64,000 nt of DNA from an uncultured Lacinutrix sp. (GTDB lineage Bacteria > Bacteroidota > Bacteroidia > Flavobacteriales > Flavobacteriaceae): assembly GCF_947500325.1 (NCBI RefSeq), contig NZ_CANMRQ010000009.1:1-64000 (forward strand), in the 5' to 3' direction. Of the stretch, positions 26,750 through 34,571 are shown piece after piece. Each line of letters starts with the position of its first letter. The stretch's first letter is position 1. The position numbers and the translations under genes are program-made. Under the pieces are notes generated by a model that was not told the origin of the DNA, made no database searches, and saw only the letters and a program-made list of their open reading frames with translations.

Positions 26750-27564
26750 TAAAAGAGCGCTAGTAAAGGAAGGATTAGAGAATACTTCCAGGTGTTTAAT
26801 TTGTTTGATTTTGATTTGTGTAACATAATGATTCGTTTTTTTATTAATGAATTGTAAAAATTGTTTACAAGTACCAATTGGTGCTTTGGTACAAGCGTTT
26901 TTAGTAAAAGGGTTTGGTATGTTTTTGAGTTTTCAACTTTATTTTGAGTCTTCTCGTCTGCAATAAATTCTAGATTTTGTTTTAAAGACTTGTTGTATAA
27001 CCATATAAATGGGTTAAACCAAAATAGTATTGTAGCTATTTTTGTTATTAATATATCTATAGAATGGTATTGCTTTGCGTGTATTTTTTCATGAAGAATA
27101 ATGTGATTTAATTCATTGACAGTGAAATGCTCAGGATTATAAACAATAAATTTAAAAAAAGAGAAAGGAGAGTGTTCTTTATTGGTCTCTATAAAGGTAT
27201 ACTTACCTTGTTTTTCTCTTTTGTTTTTAATTATAATATTTAGTAGGGATATTAATTCAATCAAAAACTTAATAGTAAAAAGTCCAACTCCAATAAAATA
27301 AACCCATGTAATAGCATTTAAGAAAGAGAATGTTTCTATAGTTTCTGTTTGCGTTATAGTTTGAATAGATTCTATGTTGAAGTTTGTATTTAAATTCTTT
27401 TCAATATAAATAGGGATGACAATAAATGGCGTTATTGAGGCTGCTGCAATACCAGCTAATAAAAAATAACGATTAGACTCAAAAAAGGTTTCTTTTTGTA
27501 GAAACAATTTATAGCATAAATAGAATAGAATTATAATTGCGTTTGCTTTTAATAAATAGTCCAT
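26749..27564 (-). CDS. M56 (BlaR1/MecR1-type) membrane metalloprotease, N-terminal part
   Basis: The 271 residues hold three to four membrane helices and the gluzincin site HEKIH (His158, Glu159, His162) with a downstream EFIADEKT. M56 sensors cleave BlaI-type repressors or other targets on envelope signals. The frame ends abruptly after the motif LPLLALF inside the last helix, at a CTTTTAATG. One more T would continue straight into the next frame. The start lies 2 bp after the BlaI gene. Confidence 0.8.
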   Translation of the reverse strand: MDYLLKANAIIILFYLCYKLFLQKETFFESNRYFLLAGIAAASITPFIVIPIYIEKNLNTNFNIESIQTITQTETIETFSFLNAITWVYFIGVGLFTIKFLIELISLLNIIIKNKREKQGKYTFIETNKEHSPFSFFKFIVYNPEHFTVNELNHIILHEKIHAKQYHSIDILITKIATILFWFNPFIWLYNKSLKQNLEFIADEKTQNKVENSKTYQTLLLKTLVPKHQLVLVNNFYNSLIKKRIIMLHKSKSNKLNTWKYSLILPLLALF

Positions 27565-27566
27565 AA

Positions 27567-27926
27567 TTATTTCCTTTTTTCAATTAAATCTATTATCTCT
27601 TTCAATTCATCTACACTTATCTTTTCTTCTTTAGCGAAAAAGGACACCATATTTTTATAAGAATTGTTAAAGTAATTTTCAATAGTGGTGTTTAAAAAAC
27701 GCTTTCTATAAATGTCTTTTTCTATAATAGGGTAGTACTGGTGTGTTTTTCCATATGCATTATAGCTTACAAAACCTTTTTCTTCTAGGTTTCTAACCAT
27801 TGTAGAAAGTGTGTTGTAGTGTGGTTTTTCACCATCAATTTCTGCTAAAATATCTTTTACAAAAGCTTTTTCGAGCTTCCATAGAATATGCATTATCTCT
27901 TCTTCTTTGTTTGTTAACTTTTCCAT
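27567..27926 (-). CDS. BlaI/MecI/CopY-type transcriptional repressor
   Basis: The 119-residue product has the penicillinase-repressor winged helix: LTNKEEEIMHILWKLEKAFVKDIL at the start, the recognition helix around YNTLSTMVRNLEEKGFV (residues 38-54), and a dimerising C-terminal helix region. It is the first gene of the operon with the M56 protease and should repress that operon by binding the triple palindrome at 27955-28010. The regulated stress (beta-lactam, metal or other) cannot be read from the sequence. Confidence 0.9.
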   Translation of the reverse strand: MEKLTNKEEEIMHILWKLEKAFVKDILAEIDGEKPHYNTLSTMVRNLEEKGFVSYNAYGKTHQYYPIIEKDIYRKRFLNTTIENYFNNSYKNMVSFFAKEEKISVDELKEIIDLIEKRK

Positions 27927-27945
27927 AATATATTTTAATCTACAA

Positions 27946-27976
27946 CAAACCTATAACTATTTTTGTAGTTATACAA
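27946..27976 (-). promoter_or_regulatory. Promoter of the BlaI-M56 operon
   Basis: On the minus strand TTG (27974-27976), spacer of 20, then TAGGTTTG (27946-27953). The operator palindromes overlay the spacer and the -33 element. Confidence 0.7.
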
Positions 27977-28010
27977 CTATTTTAATAGTTATGTAACTAT
28001 TTTTATAGTT
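27955..28010. promoter_or_regulatory. Triple palindromic operator, 20-bp period
   Basis: Three copies of a 16-bp dyad (AACTAT....(A/G)TAGTT) start at 27955, 27975 and 27995, exactly 20 bp apart, separated by the 4-bp spacers ATAC and ATGT. Two copies are perfect or nearly perfect palindromes. Two-turn spacing puts all sites on one face of the DNA. The likely ligand is the adjacent BlaI-type repressor. Confidence 0.8.
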
Positions 28011-28082
28011 TTTTTAACACGAAATCATTCTTTACTTATTTATAATCTTATGGTATCTTCGCAAAAATAAAAATCAAAATTC

Positions 28083-29021
28083 ATGAGTATTCTTTGGGTT
28101 ATTTTAGGGTTAATCTTACTAGTTGTTGGTGGAGACTTTTTGGTGAAAGCATCAGTGGGATTGTCTTTAAAATTTAATATATCTAAGATGGTTATTGGTA
28201 TGACTGTTGTTTCTTTTGCTACTTCGGCACCAGAATTATTAGTCAGTTTGCAAGCCGCGTTAAGTGGTTCTCCAGCTATAGCAATAAATAATGTTGTTGG
28301 ATCTAATATTGCAAATATAGGTTTGGTATTGGGTATAACTGCTTTGATTGGGGCAATTGCAGTAGATAAATCATTTTATATTTTGAATTGGCCAGCAATG
28401 ATGATTTTTTCATTTATGCTATATTATTTTTTAAATAATGATGGGTTTTTAACTCAGATTGAAGGTGTTATTCTGTTTTGTAGTTTAATACTCTTTATAG
28501 TTATTTTATTAAAAAATGCTAAAAGTGAAGATGTTACAGAGGAAGTTGATGATGCTTTAGCGATTGTGTCAAATGCTAAAATATTGTTATGGTTAGTTAT
28601 AGGAGCTGCTGCATTGTATTTTGGATCAGTTTGGTTGGTAGATGGTGCAAAAGATTTAGCAAAAGCTATAGGAGTTAGTGATGCGGTTATAGCAGTTACT
28701 GTTATTGCTATTGGAACTAGTGTGCCAGAATTAGCTGCTTCAGTTATTGCGGCGGCAAAACAGGAAAAGGCATTGTCTTTGGGTAATTTAATAGGATCTA
28801 ATATTTTTAATATAGGGTCTGTGTTGGGTTTAACTTCTATTGTAAAAACAATACCTGTGACAGATACTAAGATTTTAGATAACGATATTTTTTGGATGAT
28901 ATCATTCGCTGCTATTTTGATTCTATTAATATTAATACCAAAAAGAATGCAGATAAGTCGTTACAAAGGGTTATTGTTAGTAATAGGATACTGTGTGTTT
29001 ATATATACTGCATTTCTTTAA
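28083..29021 (+). CDS. Calcium/sodium antiporter (YrbG/CaCA family)
   Basis: The 312-residue integral membrane protein has two inverted halves of about five helices each. Each half carries the alpha-repeat: SFATSAPELLVSLQAA near residue 45 and AIGTSVPELAASVIAAA near 212, plus the GSNIANIG and GSNIFNIG motifs. These bind the transported cations. It should expel Ca2+ (or another cation) in exchange for Na+ or H+. Single gene, separated from the BlaI operon by a shared divergent region. Confidence 0.93.
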   Translation: MSILWVILGLILLVVGGDFLVKASVGLSLKFNISKMVIGMTVVSFATSAPELLVSLQAALSGSPAIAINNVVGSNIANIGLVLGITALIGAIAVDKSFYILNWPAMMIFSFMLYYFLNNDGFLTQIEGVILFCSLILFIVILLKNAKSEDVTEEVDDALAIVSNAKILLWLVIGAAALYFGSVWLVDGAKDLAKAIGVSDAVIAVTVIAIGTSVPELAASVIAAAKQEKALSLGNLIGSNIFNIGSVLGLTSIVKTIPVTDTKILDNDIFWMISFAAILILLILIPKRMQISRYKGLLLVIGYCVFIYTAFL

Positions 29022-29035
29022 AAAAAATATATAAA

Positions 29036-29074
29036 TAAAAAAAGCGTTTGAAATTTTCAAACGCTTTTTTTTGG
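29036..29074. terminator. Bidirectional terminator
   Basis: A long stem around AAGCGTTTGAAA / TTTCAAACGCTT with flanking A- and T-runs separates the convergent antiporter and glutamine synthetase genes. Confidence 0.8.
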
Positions 29075-29093
29075 ATTTAACAGTATTAATTAT

Positions 29094-30107
29094 CTAGCTA
29101 ATATTAGCAGATTTAACCGTTTTTATAATACGACCAGCAATTTTGTATGGATCACCATTAGATGCTGGACGACGATCTTCTAACCAGCCTTTCCAGCCTT
29201 TTTCTACTGTAATAATTGGAATTCTTATAGATGCGCCACGATCTGAAACACCATAAGAAAAATCATCTACGTGTGCAGTTTCGTGTAAACCAGTTAAACG
29301 CTCATTGTTAAATTCGCCATATACAGCCATATGTTCTTTTACAACAGGTCTAAATGCTTCACAGATTTTCTCGTATGTTTCTTGAGAACCACAAGTTCTT
29401 AAAACTGTATTTGAGAAATTAGCATGCATACCAGAGCCATTCCAATCTCCTTTTACAGGTTTTGGGTGGTATTCAATGTAATAGCCATATTGTTCTGTTA
29501 AGCGGTCTAATAAGTATCTAGAGATCCAAATCTCGTCACCAGCAATTTTAGCGCCTTTTGCAAATAATTGGTATTCCCATTGTCCAGAAGCTACTTCTTG
29601 ATTTATGCCTTCAAAATTTAATCCTGCAGCAATACAAAGATCGGCATGTTCTTCAACAAAATCTCTTCCGTGTGTATTTCTTCCGCCAACAGAGCAATAG
29701 TACATTCCTTGAGGTCCAGGATAACCACCAATAGGGAAACCTAAAGGTAATTGGGTTTCCTTGTCCATAATAAAATACTCTTGTTCAAAACCAAACCAAA
29801 AGTCGTTGTCATCATCTTCAATAGTAGCTCTTGCATTTGTTTCATGTGGTGTACCATCAGCATTTAATACTTCTGTCATTACTAAAAAGCCATCCTTTCT
29901 TGCAGGGTCTGGATAAATAGCAACAGGTTTTAATAAGCAGTCAGAAGCGCCTCCTGAAGCTTGTTTTGTTGAAGATCCATCAAAAGACCAAATTGGACAA
30001 TCTTCTAATTTGCCACTAAAGTTTTCTTCAACTTTAGTTTTGCTTCTCATATTCTGTGTTGGTTTGTAACCATCTAACCAGATATACTCTAATTTAGATT
30101 TACTCAT
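29094..30107 (-). CDS. Type II (eukaryotic-like) glutamine synthetase
   Basis: The 337-residue product makes glutamine from glutamate, ammonia and ATP. The beta-grasp segment WSFDGSST is near residue 41, the metal-binding FGFEQEYF near 104, the ATP/ammonia site NGSGMHAN near 224 and RGASIRIP near 288. The short length fits GSII (usually 330-370) and not GSI. It is transcribed away from a GSIII gene, with a -7 element TATATTTG on the minus strand at 30140-30147. Confidence 0.95.
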   Translation of the reverse strand: MSKSKLEYIWLDGYKPTQNMRSKTKVEENFSGKLEDCPIWSFDGSSTKQASGGASDCLLKPVAIYPDPARKDGFLVMTEVLNADGTPHETNARATIEDDDNDFWFGFEQEYFIMDKETQLPLGFPIGGYPGPQGMYYCSVGGRNTHGRDFVEEHADLCIAAGLNFEGINQEVASGQWEYQLFAKGAKIAGDEIWISRYLLDRLTEQYGYYIEYHPKPVKGDWNGSGMHANFSNTVLRTCGSQETYEKICEAFRPVVKEHMAVYGEFNNERLTGLHETAHVDDFSYGVSDRGASIRIPIITVEKGWKGWLEDRRPASNGDPYKIAGRIIKTVKSANIS

Positions 30108-30139
30108 AATAATTACAGATAATATTAATAATTAAGGTG

Positions 30140-30147
30140 CAAATATA
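30140..30147 (-). promoter_or_regulatory. -7 element of the GSII gene
   Basis: TATATTTG on the minus strand, 33 bp before the GSII start. No TTG is seen at -33, which is common for regulated promoters. Confidence 0.45.
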
Positions 30148-30272
30148 AAATGAAATTTAATTAACCCATAAAAAATAGAGGTAAAAAAAATAAAAATTAT
30201 CAAATGAGTGTTAATAACCCTGTTTTTTTTAGGGTATGATGTTTTTAAGTTAAAAAAATAGAGTTAAATTGA

Positions 30273-30280
30273 TATATTTG
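30273..30280 (+). promoter_or_regulatory. -7 element of the GSIII gene
   Basis: TATATTTG on the plus strand, 19 bp before the GSIII start. No clear -33 TTG. A 5-bp GC-containing inverted repeat (ACCCT / AGGGT, about 30217-30236) lies about 40 bp upstream and could be an operator. Confidence 0.45.
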
Positions 30281-30299
30281 TAAAAAAAACACCAAAAAT

Positions 30300-32486
30300 A
30301 TGTCGACTCTTAGATTTTTTGCTTTAAAAGAAACATTAAATAGAAAGCCAGTTGTGGTTAATGAAGAAGAAAAGCGTTCAGAATTGTTTGGACAAAATGT
30401 TTACGATTATAAAAAAATGCGTCAAACATTAACTAATGATGCCTATGTTAGTCTTATTAATGCTATTGAAAAAGGAGCAAAAATAGAAAGAGGGATAGCA
30501 GATCAAATTGCATCTGCAATGAAGGATTGGGCTTTGTCTAAAGGTGTAACGCATTATACACATTGGTTTCAGCCATTAACAGGAGCTACAGCAGAAAAGC
30601 ATGATGCTTTTTTCGAAACTATCGAAAATAATGATGCTATTGAAAAATTTGGAGGAAGTCAACTAGTGCAGCAGGAACCAGATGCGTCTAGTTTCCCTAA
30701 TGGAGGCATTCGTAATACTTTTGAAGCAAGAGGTTACACGGCATGGGATCCAACATCTCCAGCATTTATATATGGTACAACGTTGTGTATCCCTACAGTT
30801 TTTGTTGCCTATACAGGAGAAGCTTTAGATTATAAGACTCCTTTGTTAAGAGCATTACATGCTGTTGATTCTGCAGCAGTAGCGGTTTGTAAATATTTTG
30901 ATAAAAATGTAAAGAAAGTAAATGCCTCTTTGGGTTGGGAACAAGAATATTTTTTAATCGATAGTGCTTTAGTGTCATCACGTCCAGATATATTGTTAAC
31001 AGGAAGAACTTTGTTGGGGCATGCGTCCGCTAAAGGTCAGCAGTTAGATGATCATTATTTTGGTACTATCCCCAACAGGGCAATGGCATATATGAGGGAT
31101 TTAGAAACCGAGTGCATGTTGTTAGGGATTCCAGTTAAGACAAGGCATAATGAGGTTGCTCCAAATCAATTTGAATTAGCGCCTATATACGAGGAGGCTA
31201 ATTTAGCAGTAGACCATAATGCATTATTAATGGATGTTATGGATAAAGTAGCAGAGCGCCATAGTTTTAAAGTATTGTTTCATGAAAAACCTTTTAAAGG
31301 AATAAATGGGTCTGGTAAGCATAATAATTGGAGTTTAAGTACAGATACCGGAGTTAATTTGTTGAGTCCTGGAAAAACACCAATGAGTAATCTTCAGTTT
31401 CTAACGTTTTTTATTAATACTATCAAGGCTGTTTATGATAATGAAGAATTACTTCGTGCTGCCATAGCTTCTGCTAGTAATGATCATCGTTTAGGAGCAA
31501 ATGAAGCGCCACCTGCAATTATTTCTGTTTTTATAGGTGAGCAATTAACAGGTGTTTTAAATGAACTTGAAAATGTGACCACAGGGAAATTATCTCCTCA
31601 GGAAAAAACAGATCTCAAATTAAATGTAGTAGGCAAGATTCCTGAAATACTTTTAGATAACACCGATAGGAATAGAACATCTCCTTTTGCTTTTACAGGT
31701 AATAAATTTGAGTTTAGAGCTGTTGGGTCAAAAGCAAACTGTGCAAATCCAATGACGCTGTTAAATGCAATTGTAGCAAAACAATTAATTGATTTTAAAA
31801 TAGAGGTAGATACGCTTATAGATAAAAAGGATTTAAAGAAAGATGAAGCGGTGTTCAATATCTTAAGAGAGTATATTAAGCAATCGAAGCGTATTTTGTT
31901 TGAAGGCAATGGTTATGGTGAAGCTTGGGAGAAAGAAGCTAAAAAAAGAGGTTTAAGTAATAATAAAACAACACCTGAAGCTTTAAAAGCTAAAGTGTCT
32001 AAAAAAGCTATTGCATTATATAAAGATTTGGATATAATGAATGAGGTTGAAATAGAAGCACGTTACGAGATTGAAATGGAAGAGTATATTATGAGGCTTC
32101 AAATAGAAGGACGTGTGCTTGGGGATATTGCGAGAAATCATATTGTGCCAACAGCAGTTAAGTATCAAAATATATTGATAGAAAATGTTAAAGGTCTAAA
32201 GGTTATATATGGAGAAAAATTTAAAGAATTCGCTAAAGCACAGTTGGTTTTAATTGAAGATATTTCTAAACATATAGTTTCAATAAATACAAATGTTACT
32301 AAAATGACGGAAACTAGAAAAAAAGCAAATAAAATAGATGACGTAGAAACGAAAGCTATTGTGTATTGTGATAAAGTGAAACCGTTTTTAGATACTATTC
32401 GTTACGATTGCGATAAGTTAGAATTGTTAGTAGATGATGAGTTGTGGCCGCTTACAAAGTACCGTGAGCTGCTGTTTACTAAGTAG
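30300..32486 (+). CDS. glnN: Type III glutamine synthetase
   Basis: The 728-residue product has the GSIII layout: an N-terminal GSIII domain (FGQNVYDYKKMRQ near 30), catalytic motifs GWEQEYFL near 218, HNEVAPNQFELAP near 282, NGSGKHNNWS near 335 and SNDHRLGANEAPPA near 395, and a C-terminal helical domain of about 200 residues. GSIII is the usual glutamine synthetase of Bacteroidota. With the divergent GSII gene, the cell has two unrelated enzymes for ammonium assimilation under one divergent control region. Confidence 0.96.
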   Translation: MSTLRFFALKETLNRKPVVVNEEEKRSELFGQNVYDYKKMRQTLTNDAYVSLINAIEKGAKIERGIADQIASAMKDWALSKGVTHYTHWFQPLTGATAEKHDAFFETIENNDAIEKFGGSQLVQQEPDASSFPNGGIRNTFEARGYTAWDPTSPAFIYGTTLCIPTVFVAYTGEALDYKTPLLRALHAVDSAAVAVCKYFDKNVKKVNASLGWEQEYFLIDSALVSSRPDILLTGRTLLGHASAKGQQLDDHYFGTIPNRAMAYMRDLETECMLLGIPVKTRHNEVAPNQFELAPIYEEANLAVDHNALLMDVMDKVAERHSFKVLFHEKPFKGINGSGKHNNWSLSTDTGVNLLSPGKTPMSNLQFLTFFINTIKAVYDNEELLRAAIASASNDHRLGANEAPPAIISVFIGEQLTGVLNELENVTTGKLSPQEKTDLKLNVVGKIPEILLDNTDRNRTSPFAFTGNKFEFRAVGSKANCANPMTLLNAIVAKQLIDFKIEVDTLIDKKDLKKDEAVFNILREYIKQSKRILFEGNGYGEAWEKEAKKRGLSNNKTTPEALKAKVSKKAIALYKDLDIMNEVEIEARYEIEMEEYIMRLQIEGRVLGDIARNHIVPTAVKYQNILIENVKGLKVIYGEKFKEFAKAQLVLIEDISKHIVSINTNVTKMTETRKKANKIDDVETKAIVYCDKVKPFLDTIRYDCDKLELLVDDELWPLTKYRELLFTK

Positions 32487-32551
32487 TTACACGTGGCAGA
32501 CAACTTTGTAATAGAAGGTTTTTTTGTGATTACGTTTTTTTTAAATTTAAA

Positions 32552-32682
32552 TGCATTTCATCGATGTTAGTAAATAGCTAATCGAAAAAACAGTTGAATT
32601 GACTTTGTTTTAATGTTTTATTAAACTTTGTATTGATTAAATTCTATATATTTGGAATGCTATTAATCAATATATATTTAAC
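32552..32682 (+). promoter_or_regulatory. Duplicated curlin leader, copy 1
   Basis: This 131-bp block is repeated ungapped before the second curlin gene (34441-34571) with only 8 differences by my count. It holds a TTAG...CTAA dyad near 32568-32582, a -7 element TATATTTG at 32647-32654 with a TTG 16 bp upstream, and the inverted repeat ATTGATTAA / TTAATCAAT (32632-32640, 32663-32671) around the -7 element. Shared control of both curlin genes is likely. Confidence 0.7.
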
Positions 32683-33924
32683 ATGAAAAAACTATTTTTC
32701 GGTGCTGCGGCACTATTATTCTCGGGCGCAATATTCGCGCAAAACACTTCAAACTCTAATCAATCTGGCGACGACCAAAGAGTATACGTAAGACAGGCTG
32801 GTACTAACTTAACTTCTGATGTTACACAAAGTAACGGCTCTGGGTTGGGTTCAAATAAGGCTGCAATATGGCAATACGGAGATGGAAGTATTGCTAATGT
32901 TAATCAAATGGGGACTAATAATCAGTCTTGGGGGTATCAAGAAGGCGATAGTCAAACCTCAAATGTAAATCAGGGACTTAATAATACTGCAAGTGCAGAT
33001 AATAAGGCAAGAACTGTTCAACATAATGGAGCTGGTAATATGTCGACAATAAATCAAGATGGGAATTTGAATGAAGCTTATGTTCATCAAGATAATGAGA
33101 CTAATACTGCTACTGTTACCCAAGATGGTACAGGAAATAGTTCTGCTACTTTTCAAGCATATGAATTGGATAGTGGAAGTAATAATATAGCTACTGTAAC
33201 TCAATTAGGTTCTGGTAATCAAGAATATAGTTATCAGCTTGGTAATGGAAATGTCTTAACAGCTAATCAAGATGGTGTAGATAATAAATCTGATGTTGTT
33301 CAAACTTCTCCGCTTACAGGTGTTGGAAATAATGCACTTGTTAATCAATTTGGTGAGAGACAAAATGGTAGGATGAGACAAACTGGAGATAATAATAATG
33401 GTGTCTTTTGGCAAACAGGTAACGATAATATTTCTGAGTTAAACCAAACTGGAAATAATAACTTTGGTTATGTTTCAAATCAAAATAGTTTTAATTATGC
33501 TCGTACAGATCAGGAAGGTGATGGTAACTCGGCAACTAACTGGCAATATGGAGGAGCTACAAATTCTAAGTCGTATCAAAGACAAATTGGAGATGGTAAT
33601 ACAATATTTACTGACCAAACCAATGGAGATGGAAATATAGCTAGCACATATCAAGATGATAACAATTATGGTACAGTGCATCAAACAGGAGGAGATAATA
33701 ATCAAGCATTATTAGTTCAAAAATCTCAAGGTGGTTTAGGTCATAATGCAGCTATTGTTCAAAATGGTACTGGTAATATGGCAAATGTGTTGCAATTAGG
33801 ACCAGGTGGAGATTTTGTTAATGATGCAGAGAACTGTGATTTCCAACAGCCAGAGACATTAAATTGTCCGTCTCCTTTAAATGATGTGGTTATTGATGAC
33901 CCATGTCCAGCACCATGTATTTAA
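32683..33924 (+). CDS. Major curlin-like amyloid subunit, copy 1
   Basis: The 413-residue product has a signal peptide (cleavage after FAQ, residue 20). Most of the chain is repeats with the curlin pattern, in which Q-G-x-x-N units recur every 20-23 residues (examples: DQDGNLNEA, TQDGTGNSS, QTGDNNNG). These stack as beta-strand-turn-strand in CsgA amyloid. The final 30 residues leave the repeat pattern and carry four cysteines (385, 395, 408, 412), ending CPAPCI. E. coli CsgA is about 150 residues, so this subunit is much longer. It has its own promoter and terminator. Confidence 0.88.
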   Translation: MKKLFFGAAALLFSGAIFAQNTSNSNQSGDDQRVYVRQAGTNLTSDVTQSNGSGLGSNKAAIWQYGDGSIANVNQMGTNNQSWGYQEGDSQTSNVNQGLNNTASADNKARTVQHNGAGNMSTINQDGNLNEAYVHQDNETNTATVTQDGTGNSSATFQAYELDSGSNNIATVTQLGSGNQEYSYQLGNGNVLTANQDGVDNKSDVVQTSPLTGVGNNALVNQFGERQNGRMRQTGDNNNGVFWQTGNDNISELNQTGNNNFGYVSNQNSFNYARTDQEGDGNSATNWQYGGATNSKSYQRQIGDGNTIFTDQTNGDGNIASTYQDDNNYGTVHQTGGDNNQALLVQKSQGGLGHNAAIVQNGTGNMANVLQLGPGGDFVNDAENCDFQQPETLNCPSPLNDVVIDDPCPAPCI

Positions 33925-34006
33925 TTTAAGAGAGTGCTTTAGCAGAAAGGGAATTTAACTAATAAATGTGACGTCCTAGATAAATAGCGTTACAGAATTG
34001 ATAAAT

Positions 34007-34040
34007 TAAAGGCAGTAATTTTAAATTACTGCCTTTTTTC
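34007..34040 (+). terminator. Terminator of curlin gene 1
   Basis: The 11-bp stem AGGCAGTAATT / AATTACTGCCT (34010-34020, 34024-34034) with a TTA loop is followed by a T-run. Confidence 0.85.
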
Positions 34041-34440
34041 TTTTTACAAGGATTTGATTAGAGATTAATTATAATCAAACAATTGCGATTTACTATGAAC
34101 ATGTTTTTTATTATATCAGATTTTGTTTATAAATCTATATCATATTGTATCGAATACGATTAAATATTAAAATATATTTATTTTAATTAGTTTTGAATAT
34201 AATTAACAATAATAGACGAAAGAAAAGGTAGGTAAATAGATTTTTAGATAGAAGAGTGGCTGTGTATTATGGTGTTAAATTATTATCGTTTTTATAAGAT
34301 TTTTGTTGTAATTGTGAGATGAATTGTAGTTGCTTGAAAAGTACTGTAAACTCTTATTTTATACGTAGTTCTACGTATAAAAAGAGCTAAAAAAACTGAA
34401 TGTTTATTTTTTTAAAAATAAGTTTTTTCTTACATCTAAG
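34041..34440. other. Inter-curlin region with a perfect 22-bp palindrome
   Basis: No gene is supported in this 400-bp stretch. At 34359-34380 TTATACGTAG and CTACGTATAA form a perfect 10-bp inverted repeat with a 2-base centre, 191 bp before the second curlin start and not present before the first. It looks like a binding site for a dimeric regulator. Confidence 0.5.
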
Positions 34441-34571
34441 TGCGTTTCATCGATGTTAGTAAATAACTAATCGAAAAAACAGTTGAAGTGGCTTTATTTT
34501 AATGTTATATTAATTTTTGTATTGATTAAATTCTATATATTTGGAATGCTATTAATCAATATATATTTAAC
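34441..34571 (+). promoter_or_regulatory. Duplicated curlin leader, copy 2
   Basis: Copy of the block at 32552-32682 with the same spacing to the start codon. The -7 element TATATTTG is at 34536-34543 and the inverted repeat ATTGATTAA / TTAATCAAT at 34521-34529 and 34552-34560. Confidence 0.7.

Noticed and set aside
27955-28010. CRISPR-like repeat array
   Set aside because: Spacers are only 4 bp, the repeats are short palindromes, and no cas gene is present; it is an operator array.
32959-33204. 81-residue antisense frame in curlin copy 1
   Set aside because: Same composition artefact as in copy 2; no start signal or conserved feature.
34096-34164. 22-codon frame between the curlin genes
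   Set aside because: No promoter, no motif and nothing that recalls a known small protein; expected by chance in AT-rich DNA.
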